A stretch of 64,000 nt of DNA, from positions 62,001 to 126,000 of the forward strand of contig CAWAPD010000002.1 in NCBI GenBank assembly GCA_963783865.1, written 5' to 3'. Below the pieces are notes generated by a model. The model did no database searches. It was not told where the DNA came from and saw only the letters and a program-made list of their open reading frames with translations. The translations under genes and the position numbers were made by a program. This document shows, piece after piece, positions 7,911 through 15,852 of this stretch; the first letter of the stretch is position 1, and every line of letters begins with the position of its first letter. Source of the stretch: CAWAPD01 sp963783865 (GTDB lineage: Bacteria > Actinomycetota > Thermoleophilia > UBA2241).

Positions 7911-8450
7911 ATGATGCGCAGTGACCGCCAACCTCCGCCAAAGGAGTCAGCCACGGAGCGCAAGGTCGAGGGCACGCAGAACGTCAGCCGCATGTGCCTG
8001 GTCTGCGGGACCGAGAACGCGCTGGGGCTTCATGCCCGCTTCTTCGAGCTCGAGGGCGGCGAGGTCGTCGGCGTGTTCACGCCGCGTCCCGAGCACCAGG
8101 GCTATCCCGGGCGCCTGCACGGCGGCGTCGTGGCGGCGATCCTCGACGAGACGGTCGGCCGCGCCGTCAACGCCATCGGCCCGGGCACGTGGGGCGTGAC
8201 CGCCGAGCTCACCGTCCGCTACCGGGCGCCCGTGCCGATCGACCGCGAGGTGCGCGCCGTGGGCCGGATCACGCGCGACGCCGGCCGGCTGTTCGAGGGC
8301 CACGGCGAGATCGTCGTCGACGGCAAGGTGGCCGCCGAGGCACGGGGCAAGTACGTGCGCCTCCCGATCGACGACATCGTCGACGAGGAGTTCACGAAGC
8401 TGAACTGGTTCCCCGACCCTTGCGAGGCGCCCGACTCGATCGACGTGTAG
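7911..8450 (+). CDS. PaaI-type hotdog thioesterase
   Basis: About 179 residues if it starts at ATG 7911. The fold is clear: an N-terminal CLVCGTENALGLHARF, the hotdog helix region with GYPGRLHGGVVAAILDE, and later strands with YRAPVPIDREV. Such enzymes hydrolyse acyl-CoA thioesters; the substrate is unknown. The start is uncertain: a TATGAT box overlaps 7910-7915, AAGGAG lies at 7941-7946, and the only in-frame codon at the right distance after it is ACG (7953); ATG 7992 would leave just the core domain. Confidence 0.8.
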   Translation: MMRSDRQPPPKESATERKVEGTQNVSRMCLVCGTENALGLHARFFELEGGEVVGVFTPRPEHQGYPGRLHGGVVAAILDETVGRAVNAIGPGTWGVTAELTVRYRAPVPIDREVRAVGRITRDAGRLFEGHGEIVVDGKVAAEARGKYVRLPIDDIVDEEFTKLNWFPDPCEAPDSIDV

Positions 8451-8468
8451 GCGGAGGGGCGCCGAGCC

Positions 8469-9188
8469 GTGAACTGGCAGTTCGACCCGCCCGGTGAGCC
8501 CGGACCGCCGGCGGCGGCCCCGCGACCGCCCGCGCCCGGAGCAGTCCCGCCGCCCGAGGCCGGCGAGCGGCCGGCGGCCCGGCCCGATGTCGACGCGCTC
8601 TTCGAGCAGGCGCGCGCATCGTCGGGCCGCCGCGCCGGCCGCCGGTCCTGGTCGCCCGACCCCGACGGGCTGTGGAGCACCACCCTGCAGTGGGTCGTCG
8701 CCGCCGCCGTGACCCTCTTCCTGGCCTGGGCCACCTACGCCCACGGCGGCTGGGTGCTGATCCTCTCGAGCTTCGACCTCGGCGTCCACGAGTTCGGCCA
8801 CCTGGTCTTCTTCTGGGCGCCGACGCTGTGGGTGCAGGCCGCGGGGTCGTTCATGCAGGTGTTCCTGCCGCTGGCGCTGGTGGCGTACTTCCTCTGGCGC
8901 CGCGACCGCTTCGCGGCGATCCTCATGATCGCCTGGGCGGCCGAGTCGCTGGACAACGTGTCGGTCTACATCGGCGACGCGCGGCGCATGGAGCTGACCC
9001 TGTTCAACGACGACGGCTCGGGCTCGGGCCACGACTGGCACAACATCCTGAGCGAGCTGCACCAGCTGCCCCGGACCGACGTGCTGGCGCACTTCGTGCG
9101 CGCCGCGTCGGTCCTCCTCTTCCTCACCGCGCTCGGCCTCTCGCTGTACTGGCTCGTGCGGTCGCGGCGGGCGCGGCGGGCGGCGTAG
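8469..9188 (+). CDS. Membrane protein with HEFGH zinc-protease-like motif
   Basis: 239 residues from GTG 8469. The first about 60 residues are Pro/Ala-rich and disordered. At least four hydrophobic helices follow. The second helix region holds GVHEFGHLVFF, an HExxH motif in a membrane segment as in site-2-protease-like M50 proteins. A later extramembrane HDWHNILSELH could supply further metal ligands; the classic M50 LDG motif is not evident. It may be an intramembrane metalloprotease or a metal-binding relative. It follows the thioesterase at 18 bases. Confidence 0.6.
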   Translation: MNWQFDPPGEPGPPAAAPRPPAPGAVPPPEAGERPAARPDVDALFEQARASSGRRAGRRSWSPDPDGLWSTTLQWVVAAAVTLFLAWATYAHGGWVLILSSFDLGVHEFGHLVFFWAPTLWVQAAGSFMQVFLPLALVAYFLWRRDRFAAILMIAWAAESLDNVSVYIGDARRMELTLFNDDGSGSGHDWHNILSELHQLPRTDVLAHFVRAASVLLFLTALGLSLYWLVRSRRARRAA

Positions 9189-9224
9189 CTCCCGCCGCGC
9201 CCGGGTACGGCTAGCCTGACACCG

Positions 9225-9250
9225 GCCGGCGCCCGCCGGCGGGCGCCGGC
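9225..9250. repeat. GC palindrome in the leader of the F420-type oxidoreductase gene
   Basis: A 26-base perfect palindrome (13-bp arms, no loop) directly precedes the AAGGAGG ribosome-binding site. It could serve as a terminator for the upstream gene or shape the leader. Confidence 0.55.
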
Positions 9251-9265
9251 AAGGAGGCTGCTGCC

Positions 9266-9961
9266 ATGAAGATCGGGATCGTAGGCTCGGGCGCCGTGGC
9301 CCAAACGCTGGGGACGAGGCTGGCGGAGCTCGGCCAGACCGTGATGATCAGCTCACGCGACACGGGCAGGGGGAAGGACCTGGGCGAGCGCGGCGCGCTG
9401 CCGTCGGCCGACGAGTGGGCGGCGGCCCAGCGTGCCGCCGGGCGCGAAGCGGCGGCTGGCAGCTTCGACGCCGCCGCCGTCTTCGGCGAGCTCGTCATCG
9501 TGGCCACGCCGGGCCTGAACGCGCTCGACGCTCTGGCCACCGTCGAGCGGGCCGCCCTCGACGGCAAGATCGTGGTCGACCTCTCGAACCCGCTCGACTT
9601 CTCCCACGGGATGCCGCCGATCCTCGGCGTGTGCAACACCGAGTCCATCGGCGAGCGCGTCCAGGCCGCCTTCCCCGAGGCGCGCGTCGTGAAGACGCTG
9701 AACACGGTCAACGTGGGCGTGATGATCGATCCCGGCGCGCTCGGCGAGGACACGCACCTGTTCGTCGCCGGCAACGACGCCGAGGCGAAGCGCTGGGTGA
9801 CCGAGCATCTCCTCATGGGTCTGCTGGGCTGGAAGCTCGTGCTCGACGTCGGCGACATCACGGCCGCCAGGGGGTTGGAGATGTACCTGCCGTTGTGGCT
9901 GCGCCTGTTGCGCGCGACCGGCACCGCCATGGTGAACGTCAAGGTGGTCGCGGCGGCGTGA
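9266..9961 (+). CDS. NADP oxidoreductase, coenzyme F420-dependent type
   Basis: 231 residues with AAGGAGG well placed upstream. N-terminal Rossmann motif GIVGSGAVAQTLGTRLA, then ISSRDTG at the NADP 2'-phosphate site, the VDLSNPLDF stretch, VVKTLNTVN, and a C-terminal amphipathic part with LEMYLPLWLRL. This matches the PF03807-type family that includes F420H2:NADP reductase. Whether the cofactor is F420 or another hydride carrier cannot be told from the sequence. Ends before a palindrome shared with the convergent peptidase gene. Confidence 0.8.
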   Translation: MKIGIVGSGAVAQTLGTRLAELGQTVMISSRDTGRGKDLGERGALPSADEWAAAQRAAGREAAAGSFDAAAVFGELVIVATPGLNALDALATVERAALDGKIVVDLSNPLDFSHGMPPILGVCNTESIGERVQAAFPEARVVKTLNTVNVGVMIDPGALGEDTHLFVAGNDAEAKRWVTEHLLMGLLGWKLVLDVGDITAARGLEMYLPLWLRLLRATGTAMVNVKVVAAA

Positions 9962-9991
9962 GAGACAAGGCGGCTGGTGAGAGCCAGCGGC

Positions 9992-10030
9992 GACGAGGGC
10001 GGCGGGGCCTGCAGCCCCGCCGCCCTCGTC
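9992..10030. terminator. GC hairpin between convergent genes
   Basis: Perfect 17-bp arms with a five-base loop, between the oxidoreductase stop (9961) and the peptidase stop (10074). Suitable as a bidirectional terminator. Confidence 0.6.
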
Positions 10031-10073
10031 CTCCCCGGCCGCCGTCGTCACACCGGCCGGCGGCCCTCCACCG

Positions 10074-11114
10074 TCAGAGCGACGTCGTCGCCAGGTACTG
10101 GTCCAGTACGTCGACGACCGTCCCGAGCTGCGTCTCGATGCGGCCCGGGTACCGGATCTCCCAGTAGGCGAGCGTGTCCTTGTTGGTATGCCAGATCACG
10201 CCGTCCTTGGTCGTGTTCTCGTAGCCGTCCTTGTCCCCGATGAGCCAGTTCGTCGCCTCGAAGTACACCCACGGGATGTGGCCGGCCTCGAAGGCATCGC
10301 TGTCGCTGAAGAAGGGCTCGGTCTCCCCGTACGGGATCGGCTTGTGGCCGTAGTCGGCGAGCGGCTTGCTGAGGCCCGGGTTGGTCATCAGCGGCGTGCC
10401 CTGCTGCCGGGCGATGCGCTGCAGCTGCAGCCGCGCGTCGAAGCTGACCGCGTTGCCGGGGCCGTTGTACACGCACAGCTGGTCGCCCCCGGCGGGGCTA
10501 TCGAGGTTGACCGTCAGCGCGATGTCACCGCGCTCGGTCGGCGTCAGGTGCTTCACGTAGTAGGAGGAACCCTCTTCGCCGAACTCCTCACCGCCGAAGG
10601 CGATGAAGACCAGCGTGTCCGGAGTCGCCACCGACTGGAACCGGGCGGCCAGATCGAGCACGACGGCGACGCCCGTGGCATTGTCGGCGGCGCCGCGGTT
10701 GGTCGGGTTCGGCTGGCCGGCATAGGTCGCGAACGCCGAGTCATAGTGCGCACCGACGACGATCACCTTCGACGAGCTGCCCGGCTTGATCGCGATGACG
10801 TTGGCCGTCTCCCTCGTCTTGCCGCCGCCGACGAACGAGAAGTCTTGGACCTGGGGCGTGTAGCCGGCGGCCGTGAACTGGTCCGCGACCCACTGGGTCG
10901 CGGCCGCGCCGCCCGCCGTGCCGGCCACCCTGCGGCCGATACCGTCGGTCAGCCCGGCGAGGTACTCGTAGGCGGAGGCGCCGGCGGAGACCGTCGCCGG
11001 CGCCCCGCCGGCGCCGCCTCCGCCGGGCGACGCGGCCAGGCTCAGCGACGCCCACAGCGCCAGGCCGAGCAGCCCCGCGACGACCACCGCCAGCATGAGT
11101 CTCCTTCGATTCAT
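10074..11114 (-). CDS. Secreted M28-family zinc peptidase
   Basis: 346 residues. An N-terminal signal peptide (MNRRRL followed by a hydrophobic run and an Ala-rich site) is followed by a Gly/Ala linker. The dizinc ligands are visible in order: GAHYDS, RGAADNATG, the catalytic pair in GGEEFGEEGS, NLDSPAG, and the late HTNKDT. These are M28 aminopeptidase (Streptomyces/Aeromonas type) motifs, so it should trim N-terminal residues from peptides outside the cell. It stands alone. Confidence 0.9.
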   Translation of the reverse strand: MNRRRLMLAVVVAGLLGLALWASLSLAASPGGGGAGGAPATVSAGASAYEYLAGLTDGIGRRVAGTAGGAAATQWVADQFTAAGYTPQVQDFSFVGGGKTRETANVIAIKPGSSSKVIVVGAHYDSAFATYAGQPNPTNRGAADNATGVAVVLDLAARFQSVATPDTLVFIAFGGEEFGEEGSSYYVKHLTPTERGDIALTVNLDSPAGGDQLCVYNGPGNAVSFDARLQLQRIARQQGTPLMTNPGLSKPLADYGHKPIPYGETEPFFSDSDAFEAGHIPWVYFEATNWLIGDKDGYENTTKDGVIWHTNKDTLAYWEIRYPGRIETQLGTVVDVLDQYLATTSL

Positions 11115-11208
11115 GGCTTCCCCCTTGTCTCTCGATGGCTTCCGATGCCAGTCGGGGCCGGCGCGCAGACCACCCGGCCTGCGCGCCGGCCCCCGTGACC
11201 GCAGTCCC

Positions 11209-12600
11209 TCACGCGCCCCCGGCCAGCGTGGCGTGCATGGCGCGGGCCGCCCTGCGGCCCGCGCCCATCGCGCTGATCACCGTCGCCGCCCCAGTCACCA
11301 CGTCGCCGCCGGCCCACACCCGCTCGCGCGAGGTCAGCCCAGTCTCCTCGTCGGCGACGATGTTGCCCCGCCGGCCCACGTCGAGTCCCGGCGTGGTCAT
11401 CGGGATCAGCGGGTTGGGGCTGTTGCCGATGGCGCAGACCGACGCGTCCATCTCCATGACGAACTCCGAGCCGGGAATCTCGATGGGGCGCCGGCGGCCC
11501 GAGTCGTCGGGCTCGCCCAGCTCCATGCGGCGACACTCCACGCCGGTCAGCCAGCCACTCTCGCCGATCAGCTGCACCGGCAAGGTGAGGAGGTCGAAGA
11601 TCACGCCCTCCTCCTCGGCGTTCTCGACCTCCTCGGCGCGCGCCGGCAGCTCGGCCTTGCCCCGCCGGTAAACGATGTGGACCTCGTCGGCGCCCAGGCG
11701 CAGGGCCGTGCGGGCCGAGTCCATGGCCACGTTGCCGCCGCCGAACACCGCCACCCGCGCCGAGCGCTTGAGCGGCGTGTCGAAGGCGGGGAAGCGGAAG
11801 CCGCGCATCAGGTTGCAGCGGGTCAGGTACTCGTTGGCGGAGTAGACACCGTTCAGGTTCTCACCGGGGATCTCCAGGAACCACGGCAGCCCTGCGCCGG
11901 CGCCGACGAACACGCCATCGAACGACTCCACCAGCGCATCGATCGTGCGTGTCTTGCCGACCACGAAGTCGAGGCGCAGGTCGACCCCGAGGCTGCGCAC
12001 GTACGACACCTCGCGACGCACGATCGCCTTGGGCAGGCGGAACTCGGGGATGCCGTAGGTGAGCACGCCGCCGGCCTCGTGCAGGGCCTCGAACATCGTC
12101 ACCTCGTAGCCCTTGAGCGCGAGGTCGGCGGCCACGGTGATGCCCGCCGGCCCCGACCCGACGATGGCGATACGCAGGCCGTTGAGGGGCGGGAGAGGCG
12201 GAGCCTCTCCCGCCCCGTCCTCCGCCTCGTGGTCGGCGACGAACCGCTCCAGCCGGCCGACCGCCACCGGGTCCCCTTTCTTGCTCAGCAGGCAGTTGCG
12301 CTCGCACTGCTCTTCCTGCGGACAGACGCGGCCGCAGACGGCCGGCAGCGCGTTCGTCTCCTTGACCTTGCGGGCGGCGGCGGCGAACTCGCCGTCGGCG
12401 ACCAGGCCGATGAAGCCGGGGATGTCGATGCCGACGGGACAGCCCTCGACGCAGCCCGGCTTCTTGCAGCCCAGGCAGCGTCCGGCCTCCTCGCGCGCCA
12501 GTTCCGGCGTGTAGCCCAGCGCCACCTCGTCGAAGTTGCGCACGCGCTCGAACGGCTCCTGCTTGGGCATCGGGCGTCTGACGTAGTCGACGGGGCTCAC
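11209..12600 (-). CDS. nfnB: NfnB / glutamate-synthase-small-subunit-like FAD protein
   Basis: 463 residues from GTG 12600, with AGGAG 9-13 bases upstream. The N-terminal domain has two cysteine groups for [4Fe-4S] clusters (CLGCKKPGCVEGCP and CGRVCPQEEQCERNC). Two dinucleotide-binding motifs follow: VGSGPAGITVAADL (FAD) and FGGGNVAMDSARTALRLG (NADPH), and the C-terminus has AGGDVVTGAATV. Preceded directly by NfnA, this pair matches the NADH-dependent ferredoxin:NADP oxidoreductase that bifurcates electrons. GltD-type activity is the alternative, but the NfnA partner and absence of gltB favour Nfn. A 14-bp-arm palindrome encodes residues 129-139 in the linker before the FAD domain. Confidence 0.85.
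   Translation of the reverse strand: MSPVDYVRRPMPKQEPFERVRNFDEVALGYTPELAREEAGRCLGCKKPGCVEGCPVGIDIPGFIGLVADGEFAAAARKVKETNALPAVCGRVCPQEEQCERNCLLSKKGDPVAVGRLERFVADHEAEDGAGEAPPLPPLNGLRIAIVGSGPAGITVAADLALKGYEVTMFEALHEAGGVLTYGIPEFRLPKAIVRREVSYVRSLGVDLRLDFVVGKTRTIDALVESFDGVFVGAGAGLPWFLEIPGENLNGVYSANEYLTRCNLMRGFRFPAFDTPLKRSARVAVFGGGNVAMDSARTALRLGADEVHIVYRRGKAELPARAEEVENAEEEGVIFDLLTLPVQLIGESGWLTGVECRRMELGEPDDSGRRRPIEIPGSEFVMEMDASVCAIGNSPNPLIPMTTPGLDVGRRGNIVADEETGLTSRERVWAGGDVVTGAATVISAMGAGRRAARAMHATLAGGA
12186..12216. repeat. Intragenic GC palindrome in nfnB
   Basis: Perfect 14-bp arms around a three-base loop, in open frame, encoding the linker GAGEAPPLPPL between the Fe-S and FAD domains. Confidence 0.65.
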
Positions 12601-12611
12601 GTTCGCCGCTC

Positions 12612-13445
12612 CTAGAAGTGCGACGTGCAGCCGCTGCGGTGCAGCGGCTCCACCTCTTCGGCGCTGTAGCCCTCGCGGCGGGCGAGGAACTCCTCCCAGT
12701 CCACCTCGTGGCCGTCGAACTCGGGCCCATCCACGCAGGCGAACTTCGTCTCTCCGGCGACCGTCAGACGGCAGACGCCGCACATGCCGGTGCCGTCGAT
12801 CATGATCGGGTTCATGCTGACGATCGTCTTGACGCCGAGCGGCTCGGTCTGGCGCGCCACGGTCATCATCTGGAAGGTGCAGCCGTGGACGATGACGCGG
12901 TCGGGCTGCACGTCTTCGAGAGCGAGGATCTCGGCCAGGCGGCTGACGTGCCCTTTGTAACCGCGGCTGCCGTCGCGGGTGACGACGATGACCCGCTCGC
13001 ACACCTCGGCCAGGCGGTCCTCCCAGTAGAGCAGGTACGAGCTGCGCGCCTCGATCAGCGCCACCACGCGGTTGCCGGCGGCCCTCAGCGCGCGGGCGAT
13101 CGGCAGGATGCTGCCGATGCCGTAGCAGCCGCCGACCACGAGCACCGCGCCGAAGCGGTCGATCTCGGTCGGGTTGCCGAGCGGGCCCGCGTAGGAGGGT
13201 ACCTCGTCGCCGCCCTTCAGCCGCGCCAGCTTGGCCGTCGAGGCGCCGACCTGCACGAACACCGAGCTGACCGTGCCGGCACTCACGTCGGTGTCGGCGA
13301 TCGTCAACGGGATCCGCTCCCCCTGCTCGTCCGGGCGCAGGATCACGAAGTTGCCCGGCAGCGCCGACTCGGCGACCTCGGGCGCCCGCACGGTCAGCAG
13401 GTGGACGTTGGGGACGAGCATGCGCCGCTCAACGACCGGGACCAC
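12612..13445 (-). CDS. nfnA: NfnA / dihydroorotate-dehydrogenase-electron-transfer-like subunit
   Basis: 277 residues from GTG 13445, supported by GGGAGG. A ferredoxin-reductase-like fold: an FAD-binding barrel with ERIPLTIAD, a nucleotide-binding part with VVGGCYGIGSILPIARAL, and a C-terminal [2Fe-2S] site with MCGVC and FACVDGPEFDGHEVDW, as in NfnA/SudB proteins. In Nfn it takes electrons from NADH and passes them via its 2Fe-2S centre to NfnB. It overlaps the upstream NuoG-like gene by 17 bases and precedes nfnB by 11 bases, so all are co-expressed. Confidence 0.87.
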   Translation of the reverse strand: MVPVVERRMLVPNVHLLTVRAPEVAESALPGNFVILRPDEQGERIPLTIADTDVSAGTVSSVFVQVGASTAKLARLKGGDEVPSYAGPLGNPTEIDRFGAVLVVGGCYGIGSILPIARALRAAGNRVVALIEARSSYLLYWEDRLAEVCERVIVVTRDGSRGYKGHVSRLAEILALEDVQPDRVIVHGCTFQMMTVARQTEPLGVKTIVSMNPIMIDGTGMCGVCRLTVAGETKFACVDGPEFDGHEVDWEEFLARREGYSAEEVEPLHRSGCTSHF

Positions 13446-15852
13446 GGGCGCCTCCCTTCGAGATCCGCGCCCTGACCGGCGCCGTCCCGAACCCGGCGCC
13501 CTCGGCGCCGGCCAGGTAGGCGGCGCCCCGGGGGCACCCGGGATCGGGCCGCGCGGCGAAGACCGCGGCGCGGCCCTCGACCTTGACGGTCACCGGGTCG
13601 TCCGGTCCGACGCCCAGCCGCGCCAGGTCGTCGGGGTTCAGGCGCACGCCATCCTCGAGACGGAGCTCGTCGAGGCCCTCGACCACGGCGGCAAGGTCGA
13701 TGCCGCGATGACGGAAGGCGCCGTGCTCGGGCACCAGGACGAAGCGGCCCGCGCCCGCGACGGCGCTCGCCGGCGCCGTGTCCGGCGGGCTGCCGAACGG
13801 CGTCATGCGGCGCGGCGCCCGGTCGCCCTCGGCCGGCCGGCCCGGTACCTCGGCGCGCATCGCCCTGCGGACCCCGGTGACGCTGGCGAAGCCCGCGCCG
13901 CGCCGCTTCAGGCGCCGCGCGAGCTCCGCGAAGACCCACCAGTCGGGGCGGACGGAGCCGGCGGCCGCGCCCCCGGCGGGCCTTCCGGAAGCGGCCCGCT
14001 CCACCCCGACCAGCTCCTGGACGCGCCCCTCGATGCTGGTGAGCGTACCGTCGGCCTCGGCGAACGAGGCCGCCGGCAGGAACACGTCGACGTCGAAGGG
14101 CGGCAGGTAGAGGTCCTGGGCGATCACGACCTCGGCCTCGGGTCGCGTGGCGAAAGGCGTTTCGCCGACAAGGTAGAGGACGCGGGGGTGCTGCCCGGCC
14201 TGGAGCCGGCCGAGCGTGAAACCGGAGCCTTCGCCCGGCCGGGGGCCGGGCAGCACCCCCGCGAGCGCGCCCAGCTCCAGCGCGCCGCGGGTGTTGGCGC
14301 CGTGGACCAGCGGTAGGACGGTCACGCCGTCGCGAGCGGCGACGGCCAGCAGGGCGGCCGCCAGATCCTGCGCGCCGGGGCACTCGAAGACGCGCGGCCC
14401 GGCGACGACCGCCAGCGTGCCGTCGCCGCCCCACGCGCGCACCTCGTCGGTCAACGCCGTCGCCTCGCCGCCCGGCGCGGTGCGCCGCCAGCGATGGGCC
14501 ATGCGCGCCAAGTTCGATTCGCGGGCGTCGACGGCGACCAGGGTGGCGCCGCGCCGCAGGGCGCGGCGCACCTGTACCCCCACGACCGAGAACGAGAAGC
14601 GCGTGTCGAGACCGGCGACCAGCACCGTGTCGGCGACGGCGACGGCCCCAATCGAGACGGGCAGCGAGAAGAGGTGCGACCACAGCGCCGGCCCACCGGG
14701 CAGCGACCGGCGGGCGCTTGAGTCGATGCCCTCCGACCCGAGTCCGGCGCGCACGAGGCGCTGGGCGGCGTAGAGGCCCTCGTTCGACAGGTCGCCCGAG
14801 ACGAGCGCCAGGAGCTCGTCGGGGGCGACCCGCCCGAGAGCGAGGGCCGCCGCGCCCAGCGCCTCGTCCCAGTCCACGACCCGGAAGTAGCCCCCTTTGC
14901 GCAGCATCGGCTTGCGCGCCCGCGCATAGTGGTGGGTCGCCTCGGGCAGGCAGAACCGCCCGCGCACGCAGAGCTGGCCGTCGTTGATCTCGGGGTCGGG
15001 CGCTCCTCGCGCGGCCGACAGCCGGGCGTCGCCGTGGGCGAGCTCCAGGCGGCATCCCAGACCGCAGAACGGGCAGGTCGAGGTCTCGACGCCGTCCGGC
15101 CTGCCATCCCACTTCGAGACCTTGTCGGCCAGCGCCCCCGTCGGGCAGACCGACACGCAGGCGCCGCAGAACTCGCAGCCGGCGTCGACGTGCGAGGTGC
15201 CGAACGCCGGGCCGATCAGGGCCCGGCGCCCCCGGTACTTGAACGCCAGCACCGAGGTGCCGCGCACCTCGTGGCACATCCGCACGCAGCGCCCGCAGAG
15301 GATGCAGAGGTTGTAGTCGCGGTCGAAGAACGGGTCGTCGTGCTCGGCCTCCAGGCCCCTGTAGGTGACCGGGAACTCGATCTCCTCGAGTCCCACGAGG
15401 TCGACCACGTGCTGCAGCTCGCACTCACCGTCGTTGGGACAGCTGCGACAGCCGGTCGTGACGCCGGCCTTGCGGATGGTGGTCAAGCTGCGCCGGCAGT
15501 CGTCCTGCTCGCCGCAGAACAGGCAGCTCGAGGGATGCTCCGACAGGATCAGGCTGAGCACGTCCCGGCGCAGCTCGCGCAGCTCCTCGGTGTCGGTCGT
15601 CACCTCCATGCCGTGGGTCACCTCGGTGCTGCAGGCCAGCGGATGCCCGCGCATCCCCTCGATCTCCACGGCGCACAGCCGGCAGCCGCCGAACGGCGAC
15701 AGCTCCTCGTGCGAGCAGAGCGAGGGGATGTCGATCCCGGCGCGCTCCGCCGCCGCGAGCACCGTCGTCCCCTCCGGGACCGACACGTGGTGACCATCGA
15801 CGCGCACGCGCGCCAGACGGGTGGCGGTCCCCGTGGCCGGCTCAGCGCGCAT
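13429..15852 (-). CDS. NuoG-like / formate-dehydrogenase-alpha-like iron-sulfur subunit
   Basis: 807 residues from ATG 15852, overlapping the NuoF-like gene by 11 bases. Cysteine sites in order: [2Fe-2S] C46, C57, C60, C74; His-Cys site H106, C110, C113, C119 with a second set C135, C138, C144 ending in CELQ; two [4Fe-4S] groups at C183-C193 and C226-C236; and the molybdopterin-family [4Fe-4S] C260, C263, C267, C295. A bis-MGD-type domain follows, but at the place where formate dehydrogenases have Cys or Sec the sequence reads DSSARRSLPGGPALW, with neither. It therefore resembles NuoG more than an active formate dehydrogenase. Residues 530-557 are encoded within a long inverted repeat. Confidence 0.82.
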   Translation of the reverse strand: MRAEPATGTATRLARVRVDGHHVSVPEGTTVLAAAERAGIDIPSLCSHEELSPFGGCRLCAVEIEGMRGHPLACSTEVTHGMEVTTDTEELRELRRDVLSLILSEHPSSCLFCGEQDDCRRSLTTIRKAGVTTGCRSCPNDGECELQHVVDLVGLEEIEFPVTYRGLEAEHDDPFFDRDYNLCILCGRCVRMCHEVRGTSVLAFKYRGRRALIGPAFGTSHVDAGCEFCGACVSVCPTGALADKVSKWDGRPDGVETSTCPFCGLGCRLELAHGDARLSAARGAPDPEINDGQLCVRGRFCLPEATHHYARARKPMLRKGGYFRVVDWDEALGAAALALGRVAPDELLALVSGDLSNEGLYAAQRLVRAGLGSEGIDSSARRSLPGGPALWSHLFSLPVSIGAVAVADTVLVAGLDTRFSFSVVGVQVRRALRRGATLVAVDARESNLARMAHRWRRTAPGGEATALTDEVRAWGGDGTLAVVAGPRVFECPGAQDLAAALLAVAARDGVTVLPLVHGANTRGALELGALAGVLPGPRPGEGSGFTLGRLQAGQHPRVLYLVGETPFATRPEAEVVIAQDLYLPPFDVDVFLPAASFAEADGTLTSIEGRVQELVGVERAASGRPAGGAAAGSVRPDWWVFAELARRLKRRGAGFASVTGVRRAMRAEVPGRPAEGDRAPRRMTPFGSPPDTAPASAVAGAGRFVLVPEHGAFRHRGIDLAAVVEGLDELRLEDGVRLNPDDLARLGVGPDDPVTVKVEGRAAVFAARPDPGCPRGAAYLAGAEGAGFGTAPVRARISKGGARGPGR
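14181..14263. repeat. Intragenic inverted repeat in the NuoG-like gene
   Basis: Perfect 20-bp arms (14181-14200 and 14244-14263) with a 43-base spacer, in open frame. The encoded Gly/Pro/Arg-rich stretch GVLPGPRPGEG lies in the C-terminal half. Confidence 0.6.

Noticed and set aside
8469..11114. Long frames on the opposite strand of real genes
   Set aside because: High-GC shadow frames rich in Arg, Pro, Ala and Gly; no domains and no ribosome-binding sites.
11209..12600. Glutamate synthase small subunit (gltD)
   Set aside because: No large subunit nearby, while an NfnA partner lies directly upstream.
13429..15852. Active NAD-dependent formate dehydrogenase alpha subunit
   Set aside because: No Cys or Sec where the Mo/W ligand is expected; called NuoG-like instead.
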